Source: Mycobacterium florentinum
Lineage (GTDB): Bacteria > Actinomycetota > Actinomycetes > Mycobacteriales > Mycobacteriaceae
DNA: 64,000 nt
NCBI RefSeq assembly: GCF_010730355.1
Contig: NZ_AP022576.1
Span: 2,604,001-2,668,000 of the forward strand
Reading direction: 5' to 3'
Below the pieces are notes generated by a model that did not search any database, had not been told where the DNA came from, and saw only the letters and a list, made by a program, of their open reading frames with translations. The position numbers and the translations under genes are program-made. Positions 1-8,318 of this stretch are shown here, piece by piece; the first letter of the stretch is position 1, and the number at the start of each line of letters is the position of its first letter.

Positions 1-657
1 ACTCCACGGCTTGTCCTTTTTCGCCCGGGCCATCGGATAGAAGCAGAGGCCGATGAGGATCGACGTGAAGTGACCGATCGCGGTGAAGTTCAGCCCGTGT
101 TTGGTCATGGTGATCAGCGGAAAACCGAAGATGACCAGCAGCACGCCGAGGTAGAGCCAGCGCCATGGCCGCGCGATGCGATAGGCCAGCACGGCCATGA
201 TGCCGACGAGGAAATAGCTCACCCCGATATCGCGTGAGCGAACCAACCGTTCCGATGCGTCGTGTTCCTCGATCGCGAAGTACAGGATGCCTTCGCTGAT
301 GTAGGTGGAAAGGATGTGGCTGGTCAACCCCACGGTGAGCCAATTCAGGTGGCCGAGCCAATGTTCGGCCGGGGCGAGAAACAGGGTGAACAGCAGCAGG
401 TAGGGTTCCAGGCTTTTGCCGTCGATCCACAGCAGGCTGGAGAACAGCACGGAGAGCGGGTCGGTGCCCAACTCGTGAATGTTGGTGGAGCGGTGCAGCA
501 GTACCGAGTGCAGTTGCCGCCCGGACATTTGGTTCTGGATGACCGTCGTGATCATCAACACGAATAGCCAGCCGTACGTTAGCGGCGCGCCGCTGACGAA
601 ATGCCAGACTCCCAGCGCCAGGCTGCGTAGACGCGCCCCCACCGATCCTTCCGCCAC
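1..657 (-). CDS. Rhomboid-like membrane protein (3' end outside window)
   Basis: The reading frame stays open from a GTG at 657 to the window edge (219 codons seen). It encodes a polytopic membrane protein with about five hydrophobic segments. Segment order and small motifs recall rhomboids: a His/Glu-rich second segment (APAEHWLGHLNWL), a segment with GVSYFLVGI where a rhomboid carries its catalytic serine, and a later AIGHFTSILIG with a histidine where the partner His sits. The canonical GxSG is not exact, so protease activity is uncertain. The GTG at 657 is preferred over an in-frame GTG at 666 because AAGGTGG lies just upstream of it. It follows a DUF4436 gene in the same direction with a 39-base gap. 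By position it may correspond to the Rv3434c-type membrane protein. Confidence 0.6.
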   Translation of the reverse strand, partial: MAEGSVGARLRSLALGVWHFVSGAPLTYGWLFVLMITTVIQNQMSGRQLHSVLLHRSTNIHELGTDPLSVLFSSLLWIDGKSLEPYLLLFTLFLAPAEHWLGHLNWLTVGLTSHILSTYISEGILYFAIEEHDASERLVRSRDIGVSYFLVGIMAVLAYRIARPWRWLYLGVLLVIFGFPLITMTKHGLNFTAIGHFTSILIGLCFYPMARAKKDKPWS

Positions 658-696
658 GGCGTCCACCTTTGCATGCCCGGCGGCTTGGGCAAACTG

Positions 697-1572
697 TTAT
701 GCCGCCTTTTCGGGTTCGGGTCGTAGATGCCGCCACCAGCAATAGACATAGAGCACCATCGACATCACCAAGGCGACGATGACCCAGAGCGTGACCGTCA
801 CGTCAACCCAGGACCCGATCGGGGGCGCGTCGGGCAGAGCATTTCGCAGTGGTATCACCGCGAAGAGCATTGCCGCGTACCACGTTGTCATCGGTGGCTG
901 GAATTTTCGCTTATCGCGCGCCGTCTGAATCGCGACGAATGCGCCCACTCCGGCCACCGCGAGCATCACCACAATGATGACGGCGGCGAACAACGCGATG
1001 CTGGGCGACCGGCGCAGTTCGACTCGGTACGGCGACTGCGGATTACCGTCACCAGCAACGGAGAGCCGCCAGCCGGAGACACGGTCGACGAATTTCACCG
1101 GCAACTGTTCGGGTCTCTCGCTGCCATAGATGAGGTCGACGGTGATCGGCCCCGATTGATACTTATCCAAGGGCCACACCGACGGATCTCCGCTAATCGT
1201 CAGCGGGACAGGGTATTCGCCCGGAAGCATTCCCTTCGTCCACGCGCGCTTGCTGGGCGTGACCGCGGAGTGCACCACGACGGCGAAGTCTTGGTTGAGG
1301 CCGCGCGTTCCCGGATCCAGCAGCCCGGGCCCGGGGGTAACGGTCACGTTGGTATGAACCGCGCCCTTCATCGACTGGAGCTCGAGGAAGTCGATCGTCA
1401 CCGTGGTCCCGTCGGCCTCGGGCTTGCCTTGGGTCAGTTGCAGCGGGCAGCCGCAACCGGACCTGGCGTAGAGCGAGACCGTGGTGATGTAGGCGCCGAT
1501 GAAGAAAATGACCAGAGCCATGATCGAAAACTTCATGAACCGAGTGCCTCTGGCGAAACCGTTCGATGCCAA
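697..1572 (-). CDS. DUF4436-family membrane protein, copy 1
   Basis: 291-residue protein of the mycobacterial DUF4436 type (Rv3435c-like); function unknown. It has one N-terminal transmembrane helix (about residues 14-36), a long extracytoplasmic region with the family segments PGPGLLDP, TPSKRAW and WPLDKYQSGP, and three C-terminal membrane helices ending in the conserved CWWRHLRPEPE. The start is a TTG with GGGGAGG five bases upstream. It is the last of three tandem copies downstream of glmS on the same strand and the most diverged at its N-terminus, which has a CGC cluster. It probably arose by duplication of the gene next to glmS. Confidence 0.8.
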   Translation of the reverse strand: MASNGFARGTRFMKFSIMALVIFFIGAYITTVSLYARSGCGCPLQLTQGKPEADGTTVTIDFLELQSMKGAVHTNVTVTPGPGLLDPGTRGLNQDFAVVVHSAVTPSKRAWTKGMLPGEYPVPLTISGDPSVWPLDKYQSGPITVDLIYGSERPEQLPVKFVDRVSGWRLSVAGDGNPQSPYRVELRRSPSIALFAAVIIVVMLAVAGVGAFVAIQTARDKRKFQPPMTTWYAAMLFAVIPLRNALPDAPPIGSWVDVTVTLWVIVALVMSMVLYVYCWWRHLRPEPEKAA

Positions 1573-1647
1573 GGTTGCCTCCCCGCTGACCGGGCTGTCC
1601 TGAGATGGGGTCCCGGCGAGAAATACTAGGCCCGCTGCCCGCCGCAG

Positions 1648-2546
1648 CTACGGCCCGCCACTCGAGACGGACGCCAGCTCATCGGGTCCGGGCCGCAAAT
1701 GCCGCCACCAGCAAGAGATGTAGAGCACCATCGAGATCACCAGCACGACAATCACCCAGAGCACGATCGTGACGTCAATCCAGCTTCCGAATGGTGGCGA
1801 GTCGGGTAGTGCAGTTCGCAGCGGCATCACCGCAAAGAGCATCGCCGCGTACCACGTTGTCATCGGCGGCTGGAACTTTCGTCGGTTCCGCACCGTCTGG
1901 ACCGCAACGAACAGGCCCAGGCCGGCAAGGGAAAGGTACACACCGACGATGACCACACCGAACGCCACGGTGCTCGACGTCCGGGAGAAATCCAATCGAT
2001 ATGGCGGGGCATCTCGCCTTTGCCGACCTCAGTCGCGCCGACCTGCCAGCCCAGCAGGCGGTCGACGAATGTCACCGTCGCCCGTTGCGGCACTGCGGCG
2101 GGGCCGCGGTCGAGTTCGATTGCGATGGGCTTCGTACGGTAGTGATCGAAGGGCCAATCCCCGACGTCGCCGGAAAGGATCAGCGATACCGGGAAGACAT
2201 CGGGCAGTGTGCCCTTCGACCAGGCACGCTTGCTCGGCGTGACCACCGATGAGACGTCGACATCGAGGTCTTCCTTGAGTTTGTGGGTCGCCGGATCCAG
2301 CAGCGCGGGTCCGGGTGTAATGGTGACGTTGCCGACCAGCACACTGTTGTTCGACCGGATGTCTTCGAGATCGACGGTCACCGTGGTCCCGTCAGTGTCG
2401 GACTCACTTTCGGTCACTTGATGTGGGTGGCTCATGCCACTGGTGACATACAGCAGGAGCGAGGCGAGATACGCCGCGATGAAGACGACGACGCCAATGA
2501 TCCCCCACTTCATAAGCACTGGCTTGGCGTATAGGGATTCATTCAC
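1648..2546 (-). pseudogene. DUF4436-family membrane protein, copy 2 (frameshifted)
   Basis: Two overlapping frames together make one DUF4436 protein. The N-terminal part runs from a GTG at 2546 (GGAGGGG ten bases upstream) through TPSKRAWSKGTLPDVF and FVDRLLGWQV to about position 2010. There the frame departs from its paralogues, and the C-terminal part (YRLDFSRTSSTVAF to WWRHLRPGPDEL) continues in another frame to 1648. Comparison with copy 3 (GPYQVDLVRSTSTVAF) shows that one base is missing within about 2005-2018, next to a CCCC run. The rest of both halves is well conserved, so the break is recent or a sequencing error. If real, the product loses its three C-terminal membrane helices. Confidence 0.75.
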
Positions 2547-2676
2547 GGACAAGAATGCCCCTCCATTCACTAGCTGTAAGGATGCGGTCTTGCCCGGAGA
2601 TGCTACGCGGAGAAACCGCGCGAAGGCCTCACGACCGAAGACTCCCGCCGTGCGCAGCTAGTCGCGTTCTGCCTGA

Positions 2677-2840
2677 TTACTCAACAGTGACTGGGCTGAA
2701 GCGGGCTGCTCGACAGCAGCGGCTGCAAAAGGGTTGATACCAACGGGATTTCGATCAAATGATCGGCGTAGGGGCGCACGTTGTCGTCGCCCTGTTCGGC
2801 GATCACGATGGTCACCGGGCCCCGCCTCTGAATCTCGCCG
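2677..2840 (-). pseudogene. Relic of the glmS 3' end
   Basis: Read in the glmS frame, this stretch encodes about 45 residues nearly identical to the GlmS C-terminal region: RGPVTIVIAEQGDDNVRPYA followed by DHLIEIPLVSTLLQPLLSS, and after an internal deletion of about 60 bases the terminal VTVE and a TAA stop. The intact glmS has the same words at 3732-3965. The relic has no N-terminal portion and no start. It lies directly beside the 3' end of DUF4436 copy 3 and upstream of copy 2. It therefore marks an old tandem duplication of a [glmS 3' part + DUF4436] unit. Not expected to be translated into a functional product. Confidence 0.85.
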
Positions 2841-2857
2841 GCGTAGCAAAACCTTCG

Positions 2858-3739
2858 CTACACCCGGCCACTCGAGAAGGAGGCCAGCTCATCGGGTTCG
2901 GGCCGCAGATGCCGCCACCAGCAAGAGATGTAGAGCCCCATCGAGATCACCAGGATGACGGTCACCCAGAGCACGATCGTGACATCGATGAGGACTCCAA
3001 TTGGCGGCGAATCGGGAAGCGCATTTCGCAGCGGCACCACCGCGAACAACATTGCCGCGTACCACGTTGCCATCGGCGGCTGGAACTTTCGTTTGTCCCG
3101 CACCGTCTGCACCGCGACAAAGAAGGCAAAGAACGCAAGGGCGATCAGCACGCCGAGGATGACGACCGCGAACGCCACGGTGCTCGTCGACCGGACCAAG
3201 TCGACTTGGTAGGGGCCGACCAGATCTTCATCGTTGATGCGATCCGTAATGACATCCCAGCCCAGTAGGCGGTCGACCATCGTCACCACCGCCGGCACGC
3301 GGGTGGGGCTGGAGCCGGATACGAGCTGGGCGACGACGGGCCCCGAATGGTATTCATCGAAGGGCCACGCGGCGACTTCACCGTCGAGGGCCAGCGAAAT
3401 GCGAAACACGTCGGGTAGCGTGCCTTTCGGCCAGGTGCGCTTGCTGGCGCTCACCGCGGAGGAGACCGAAATGGTGAGATCGTCCTTGAGATTGTGGGTC
3501 TGCGGGTCCAGCAGCCCGGGTCCCGGATAGACGTTGACGCTGGCAACAACCAGGCTGTTGGCCGACTGAACTTCTTGTACGTCAATGGTCACCCGGGTCG
3601 CGTCGGGCACCGGCTCGCCCCGAACGACGACATTGGGATGACCCATTCCACCGTCGACGTACAGCCACACCGAGATGGCATAGGCGGCGACAAACAACAC
3701 GACACCGACGATGCCGAGTATCGCGCGCCGGCTACTCAA
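2858..3739 (-). CDS. DUF4436-family membrane protein, copy 3 (next to glmS)
   Basis: Membrane protein of unknown function with the same layout as copies 1 and 2: an N-terminal helix (ILGIVGVVLFVAAYAISVWL), an extracytoplasmic domain with PGPGLLDPQTHNLKDDL, and three C-terminal helices ending in CWWRHLRPEPDEL. The open frame extends into glmS, but family similarity begins around SSRRAILGIVG. I chose the TTG at 3739, which overlaps the glmS TAG stop (TTGAGTAG), giving a basic N-terminus before the first helix and suggesting translational coupling to glmS. It occupies the Rv3435c position and is probably the ancestral copy. A GTG further inside is the alternative start. Confidence 0.75.
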   Translation of the reverse strand: MSSRRAILGIVGVVLFVAAYAISVWLYVDGGMGHPNVVVRGEPVPDATRVTIDVQEVQSANSLVVASVNVYPGPGLLDPQTHNLKDDLTISVSSAVSASKRTWPKGTLPDVFRISLALDGEVAAWPFDEYHSGPVVAQLVSGSSPTRVPAVVTMVDRLLGWDVITDRINDEDLVGPYQVDLVRSTSTVAFAVVILGVLIALAFFAFFVAVQTVRDKRKFQPPMATWYAAMLFAVVPLRNALPDSPPIGVLIDVTIVLWVTVILVISMGLYISCWWRHLRPEPDELASFSSGRV

Positions 3740-5597
3740 CGGTGACGGACTTCGCCAGATTTCGCGGTTTGTCGACGTCGTAGCCGCGCGCCTGCGCCAC
3801 CGACGCCGCAAACACCTGCAGCGGAATGGTCGACAGCAGCGGCTGCAAAAGCGTTGACACCGAAGGGATTTCGATCAAATGATCGGCATAGGGACGCACC
3901 GTGTCGTCACCTTCCTCGGCGATGACGATGGTCACCGCGCCACGGGTCTGAATCTCGCGGATATTGGACATCAGCTTTGCGTGCAGCGTAGCCGATCCCT
4001 TGGGTGACGGCATCACGACGATGACCGGCAGGTTGTCCTCGATCAGCGCGATCGGGCCGTGCTTGAGCTCGCCCGCTGCGAAGCCCTCCGCGTGCATGTA
4101 GGCGAGCTCTTTGAGTTTCAGCGCGCCTTCCAGCGCCACCGGGTAGCCGACATGTCGACCCAGGAACAGCACGGTCGAGGATTGGGCAAACCGATAGGCC
4201 AGGGCCACAACGGGTTCGATCGTCGCGAGCACCCGCGACACGATTTCCGGCATCGCTTCCAGCTCGCGGTATTCGCGTTCGACCTCATCAGGATATTTGG
4301 TGCCGCGGGCCTGCGCCAGCGCCAGGCCGACCAGGTAGTTGGCGGTGATCTGCGCCAGGAAGGTCTTCGTCGAGGCCACACCGATTTCCGGTCCGGCGCG
4401 GGTGTAGAGCACCGCGTCGCACTCGCGCGGGATCTGCGAGCCGTTGGTGTTGCAGATCGCCAATACCTTGGCCTTCTGCGCCTTGGCGTGCCGAACAGCT
4501 TCCAGGGTGTCCGCGGTTTCACCGGACTGTGAGATGGCCACCACCAGGGTGCTGCGGTCCAAAACCGGGTCCCTATACCGGAATTCGCTGGCGAGCTCGA
4601 CTTCCACCGGCAGACGCGTCCAGTGCTCGATCGCATACTTGGCCAGCAGCCCGGAGTGATATGCCGTGCCGCACGCGACGACGAATACCTTGTCGACCTC
4701 GCGCAGTTCCTGATCCGACAGCCGCTGTTCGTCGAGCACGATGCGGCCGTTCACGAAATGGCCGAGCAGCGTGTCGGCGACCGCGGTGGGCTGCTCGGCG
4801 ATCTCCTTGAGCATGAAGTACTCGTAGCCGCCCTTTTCCGCGGCGGCCAGGTCCCAATCAATGTGGAACTCGCGGTATTCGACGTCTTCGTTGCCGTCGA
4901 AGTCGGTGATCCGGTAGCCGTCGGCGGTGAGCACCACGCACTGGTCCTGGCCGAGTTCGACGGCGTTGCGGGTGTGCGGAATGAAGGCGGCGACGTCGGA
5001 GCCGACGAACATCTCGCCGTCGCCGACGCCGACCACCAGCGGTGTCGACCGGCGGGCGGCCACGATGGTGCCGGGCTCGTCGGCGTTGGCGAACACGAGA
5101 GTGAAGTGGCCCTCTAGCCGTCGCAGCACCGTGAGCACCGAAGCGGCGAACTCGCCGGCCGTCTCGCCCTCGCGGTAGGCCTGGGCGACCAGGTGCACGG
5201 CGACCTCGGTGTCGGTGTCGCTGGCGAACTCGACGCCGGCCGACTCCAGCTCCTGACGCAGGGTCGCGAAGTTCTCGATGATCCCGTTGTGGACGACGGC
5301 GATCTTGCCGGCGGCGTCGCGGTGCGGGTGAGCGTTGCGGTCGGTCGGGCGGCCGTGGGTGGCCCACCGGGTGTGGCCCAGGCCGGTGGTGGCGCGCAGG
5401 TCGTCCGGCGGCATTTCGGCGACGGCCTTGTCCAGGTTTTCCAGCCGGCCGGCCCGGCGGCGCACGGTGAGTTTGCCCGTGCCGTCGACCAGCGCGACGC
5501 CCGACGAGTCGTAGCCGCGGTACTCCATGCGGCGAAGTGCGTCCATGACGACTTGGCAGGCAGGGGCCTGCCCCACGTAGCCGACGATTCCGCACAT
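3732..5597 (-). CDS. glmS: Glutamine-fructose-6-phosphate aminotransferase (isomerizing)
   Basis: Converts fructose-6-phosphate and glutamine to glucosamine-6-phosphate, the first committed step to UDP-GlcNAc for peptidoglycan and linker synthesis; cytoplasmic. The 621-residue protein begins MCGIVGYVG, with Cys2 the N-terminal nucleophile of the glutamine amidotransferase domain (EYRGYDSSG, HTRWATHG, DTDTEV follow). The C-terminal half has two SIS domains (ISQSGETADT, ASTKTFLAQ) and ends with the conserved PRNLAKSVTVE. The open frame continues 161 codons upstream, but only the ATG at 5597 leaves Cys2 exposed. It heads a run with the DUF4436 gene, whose start overlaps the glmS stop. glmM lies 5.5 kb away. 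Confidence 0.97.
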   Translation of the reverse strand: MCGIVGYVGQAPACQVVMDALRRMEYRGYDSSGVALVDGTGKLTVRRRAGRLENLDKAVAEMPPDDLRATTGLGHTRWATHGRPTDRNAHPHRDAAGKIAVVHNGIIENFATLRQELESAGVEFASDTDTEVAVHLVAQAYREGETAGEFAASVLTVLRRLEGHFTLVFANADEPGTIVAARRSTPLVVGVGDGEMFVGSDVAAFIPHTRNAVELGQDQCVVLTADGYRITDFDGNEDVEYREFHIDWDLAAAEKGGYEYFMLKEIAEQPTAVADTLLGHFVNGRIVLDEQRLSDQELREVDKVFVVACGTAYHSGLLAKYAIEHWTRLPVEVELASEFRYRDPVLDRSTLVVAISQSGETADTLEAVRHAKAQKAKVLAICNTNGSQIPRECDAVLYTRAGPEIGVASTKTFLAQITANYLVGLALAQARGTKYPDEVEREYRELEAMPEIVSRVLATIEPVVALAYRFAQSSTVLFLGRHVGYPVALEGALKLKELAYMHAEGFAAGELKHGPIALIEDNLPVIVVMPSPKGSATLHAKLMSNIREIQTRGAVTIVIAEEGDDTVRPYADHLIEIPSVSTLLQPLLSTIPLQVFAASVAQARGYDVDKPRNLAKSVTVE

Positions 5598-5874
5598 TCT
5601 GACCAGAATAATGCAGCCGTGCCGGCGGGCCGGCCTGTCGCGGGCCGCCGGGGCGCTGTCGAGCGCGCTAAGGACCACGTCGAACGCGCTCAGGGCGGTT
5701 TTCGGCCCGACGTGGCCCCAACCCACGTCGAGTGCGCGCTCAGGGCGGTTTTCGGCCCGAATTGTCGCCCTGAGCGCACACTCAATGCCCTGACGCAACA
5801 CTCGACGAGCGAGAGGCGCCGTCGGCGCCACCCGACGGTATCGTTGGGCCGCCCACCTGCGCGAAAGGCCTGTT
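5598..5874. repeat. Divergent intergenic region with direct and inverted repeats
   Basis: This 277-base gap between glmS and the divergent DUF2510 gene holds a repeat cluster. The word gcgctcagggcggttttcgg (followed by cccga) occurs at 5686-5710 and 5736-5760. An inverted version of its first part, cgccctgagcgcacactc, follows at about 5766-5783, and the short word cgtcgag or cgtcgaa recurs around them. The arms can pair as a stem. It must also hold the promoters for both flanking genes. I see no open frame with support. It may be a member of a dispersed mycobacterial intergenic repeat family. Confidence 0.6.
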
Positions 5875-6339
5875 TTGACCGACCCGTACCGCCGCTTCTC
5901 CGTCAGGCTCCACGAGCACACCGGGGTGCTGATTCTGTGGGTCCAGCGCAGCTTCACCTTCACCGGCACGCTCGAGCAGTGTGAGAAGGCATACCGCGAT
6001 CCGCAGCTGCATTGCCTGGTCACCGGCTGGTGGGGCCTGGTGTCGCTGTTCCTGCTGAACCGGATAGCGCTGATCTCCAACTACACGGCGATCCGCCGGG
6101 TGCGTGCCCTGGCCACGCAGGCCCCGACGCCCCACGCCGGGGCGCGTTATCCGCCGACCGGCCGGGCCCCTCCCGCCGGCTCAGCAGCCCCACCCGGCCC
6201 GGCCGTCGCGCCTCGCCAAGCCCCGCCGCGCCGCCCGGCCGGGCCGCCGCCGCCGCCGGGGTGGTACCCCAACCCGGGCGGGCCGGGGCAGCGGTACTGG
6301 GACGGTGTCACGTGGACTCATTGGACCCATCCCCGCTAA
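5875..6339 (+). CDS. Membrane-anchored DUF2510 protein (Rv3437-like)
   Basis: 154-residue protein of unknown function. The N-terminal half has one probable membrane segment (WWGLVSLFLLNRIALISNY), the middle is a flexible Ala/Pro-rich linker, and the C-terminus is a compact DUF2510 motif (GWYPNPGGPGQRYWDGVTW), common in actinobacterial membrane proteins. The start is TTG with GAAAGG about eight bases upstream. It is transcribed divergently from glmS and is followed nine bases later by the Rv3438-like gene, so the two are probably co-transcribed. Confidence 0.75.
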   Translation: MTDPYRRFSVRLHEHTGVLILWVQRSFTFTGTLEQCEKAYRDPQLHCLVTGWWGLVSLFLLNRIALISNYTAIRRVRALATQAPTPHAGARYPPTGRAPPAGSAAPPGPAVAPRQAPPRRPAGPPPPPGWYPNPGGPGQRYWDGVTWTHWTHPR

Positions 6340-6348
6340 CGTCAACGC

Positions 6349-7188
6349 GTGGCCCGCATCCGCAAGCTCGTCACCTCCCTCAGCCGCCGTGGCCCGCACA
6401 AGGTTTTGCGTGGTGACCTGGCTTTTGCCGGTCTGCCGGGCGTGGTCTACACCCCCGAGTCCGGTCTGAACCTCCCCGGCATCGCGTTCGGTCACGACTG
6501 GCTCACCGCCACTACCCGCTATTCGGGTCTGCTGGAGCATCTCGCGTCGTGGGGCATCGTGGCCGGCGCTCCCGACACCGAGCGAGGTCTGGTGCCTTCG
6601 GTACTCAATTTGGCCTCCGATCTCGGCACCGCGCTCGACATCGTCGCGGGCGTGCGGCTGGGGCCGGGCGACATCAGCGTGCATCCCGCAAAGCTCGGGG
6701 TGGTGGGCCATGGTTTTGGGGCCTCGGCCGCCGTGTTCGCCGCGGCCGGAATGCCCGGCGCACTGGCGGCGACGGTCGCGGTCTTCCCGACCGTCACGAC
6801 TCCCCCGGCCGAGCAGCCGGCCACGTCGCTGACGGTCCCGGGCCTGATCCTGACCGCACCCGGAGCCCCAAAGACGTTGAACTCCAACGCGCTGGCGCTT
6901 TCCAGCGCCTGGAGTTCGGCCACGCTACGCATCGTCAGCAAGGCCGAGCCCGCTGGGTTGTGTGAGGGCCGACGACTGGCGTCGGTGGTCGGGCTGCCCG
7001 GTTCTAACCGCCGCACCCAGCGATCGGTTCGAGCCCTGCTGACCGGATATCTGCTCGCGACGCTGGCCGGCGACAAAACCTATCGCGACTTCGCTGATCC
7101 AGATATGGTGCTGCCCAAGACAACTCCGCTCGACCCCGAGGCAGAACCGATCGCCCTGGAAGAGAAGATCGTCGCGCTGCTGAAGTGA
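6349..7188 (+). CDS. Alpha/beta-hydrolase-like protein lacking the nucleophile serine (Rv3438-like)
   Basis: 279-residue protein with the fold signature of a dienelactone hydrolase or lipase-type alpha/beta hydrolase: AFGHDWL near residue 48 (oxyanion-loop region), a strand-turn-helix LGVVGHGFGASAAVFAA at 116-132, and a C-terminal helical part. At the nucleophile elbow the expected G-x-S-x-G reads G120-H-G122-F-G124, so glycine replaces the catalytic serine. The protein may be a non-catalytic binding or scaffold member, or use another residue. The start is GTG nine bases after the previous gene. Confidence 0.75.
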   Translation: MARIRKLVTSLSRRGPHKVLRGDLAFAGLPGVVYTPESGLNLPGIAFGHDWLTATTRYSGLLEHLASWGIVAGAPDTERGLVPSVLNLASDLGTALDIVAGVRLGPGDISVHPAKLGVVGHGFGASAAVFAAAGMPGALAATVAVFPTVTTPPAEQPATSLTVPGLILTAPGAPKTLNSNALALSSAWSSATLRIVSKAEPAGLCEGRRLASVVGLPGSNRRTQRSVRALLTGYLLATLAGDKTYRDFADPDMVLPKTTPLDPEAEPIALEEKIVALLK

Positions 7189-7198
7189 TCGGGCCGCG

Positions 7199-7777
7199 TT
7201 ATGCGGGCCAGCGCGACGTCAACTCGCGAGGTGTCCACGCCGGCCACGTGGGTGTCCCGTCCAGCTGGCCGAAACTCATTTGGGCGACGATGCGAGGGCC
7301 CTTGAGCGCACTGTTGTCGTAGACGGTGGCGGAGTCGCAGCGTGCGATGGCGGTGGCAACCAGTGTCCAAAGACGTTGGTAGCGTTGACGAATCTTGTCT
7401 TCGGGTACGGCATGTCCGCCGGTGGCAACCCGATGCTTGACCCGCTCCACGGCCAGCTTCTCGGGTATGAGCAGCACGTGCAGCACAATGGTGTAGGACG
7501 CCGCGTGTGCGCTGTCGGTCAGCTCGAGTTTGGACGGGTGAGAAAACACCGTTTCGGCGATGAACGATCGGCGCAGTTCGATGAGCCTCGCCCTGGTATC
7601 GGCCGCAATCCGCGCGGCCTCGTAGGAATGGGCGGCAGCGTCGGCAGGCCAGCGCTGTCTGGCGATTTCGTCGGCGTTGACGAAGACGCTCGTCGGCAAC
7701 AGCGGCGCGAGCGTGAATTCGACGAAGGTTGATTTACCGGCTCCGTTGGGCCCGACAACAAGGTCGAGACGGTTCAT
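7199..7777 (-). CDS. Zeta-toxin-family P-loop kinase (toxin of a TA pair)
   Basis: 192-residue protein with a Walker A motif at its N-terminus (GPNGAGKST, residues 9-17), then NADEIARQRW and ETVFSHPSK, the order seen in small zeta-toxin family kinases; known zeta toxins phosphorylate UDP-GlcNAc-type or related small molecules. The substrate here is not known. The start codon overlaps the stop of the upstream antitoxin-like gene by four bases (ATGA), so the pair is one translational unit. It lies between homologues of Rv3438 and Rv3439c, where M. tuberculosis as I recall it has no such gene, so it looks like an insertion. Its base composition resembles its neighbours. Confidence 0.8.
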   Translation of the reverse strand: MNRLDLVVGPNGAGKSTFVEFTLAPLLPTSVFVNADEIARQRWPADAAAHSYEAARIAADTRARLIELRRSFIAETVFSHPSKLELTDSAHAASYTIVLHVLLIPEKLAVERVKHRVATGGHAVPEDKIRQRYQRLWTLVATAIARCDSATVYDNSALKGPRIVAQMSFGQLDGTPTWPAWTPRELTSRWPA

Positions 7778-8202
7778 CGGGCCCCGGCGTTCACCTTCTT
7801 GCGCCGTATGGGTCGCGAGTTCGCCGTCAACACGGTCGAACTGCCATCGGGCCGGTATTCGACGATCTCGCCGGCCTCGTTAAGGGCAACGGTGGTGACG
7901 CCACGCTTGGCCAGCAGCTTGCCGTAGTTGGCCTGGTTGAGGTTTTCCTGGATCGCCGCGGCGATTTCGGCGTTGAAGACGACACCTTCCTCGACACTCA
8001 GCTCGCCCAGTTCCAAATCCCCGGCCAGCGCCGCCTCCACCCGGCGACGTGCAGCGGAGTGCTGGCTCGACACCGCGCGCCCGACCCGCGCCCAGTGATC
8101 CAGCTGCTGCTTGGCCGATCGGCTCTGCCGCGCACCCTCGGCCTTCGCACTGTCGACGAGGTCGGCGGCGAACCGGGTAACTCGATCCACGCTCTCAGCC
8201 AT
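7774..8202 (-). CDS. ParD-like antitoxin
   Basis: 142-residue partner of the zeta-type kinase. The N-terminal half resembles ParD-like antitoxins (DRVTRFAADLVDSAKAEGAR, then SAKQQLDHWARVGRA), a helical DNA-binding or dimerisation region. The C-terminal half (TTVALNEAGEIVEYRPDGSS) is a small beta-rich part followed by a basic tail and could contact the toxin. The start is ATG with GAGGAGA directly upstream. The promoter side holds a palindrome at 8234-8252, fitting autoregulation. Family assignment is from memory of the motif pattern. Confidence 0.65.
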   Translation of the reverse strand: MAESVDRVTRFAADLVDSAKAEGARQSRSAKQQLDHWARVGRAVSSQHSAARRRVEAALAGDLELGELSVEEGVVFNAEIAAAIQENLNQANYGKLLAKRGVTTVALNEAGEIVEYRPDGSSTVLTANSRPIRRKKVNAGAR

Positions 8203-8215
8203 TTCTCCTCAAATC

Positions 8216-8252
8216 TGTAGCATTCTGTAACCAGTGTAGCAATCAGCTACAC
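8216..8252. promoter_or_regulatory. Probable operator of the toxin-antitoxin operon
   Basis: A perfect inverted repeat, GTGTAGC-5-GCTACAC, lies at 8234-8252, and the word TGTAGCA occurs twice (8216-8222 and 8235-8241), all within 50 bases upstream of the antitoxin start. Autorepression through such repeats is the usual mode for toxin-antitoxin operons. Which half-sites are bound is inference. Confidence 0.55.
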
Positions 8253-8318
8253 GCGCTGCGAACTCATCAAGAGCACCGCGCTGCGGGCCGCCGGGCGCGG
8301 CGTGATTAAGTGTCGTTC

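Noticed and set aside
1990..2020. Programmed frameshift in DUF4436 copy 2
   Set aside because: No slippery heptamer with a downstream structure is evident, and the paralogues are read in one frame. A mutation or sequencing error is simpler.
5656..5810. CRISPR-like array in the glmS upstream region
   Set aside because: Only two direct copies plus an inverted one, with no regular spacers and no cas genes in the window.
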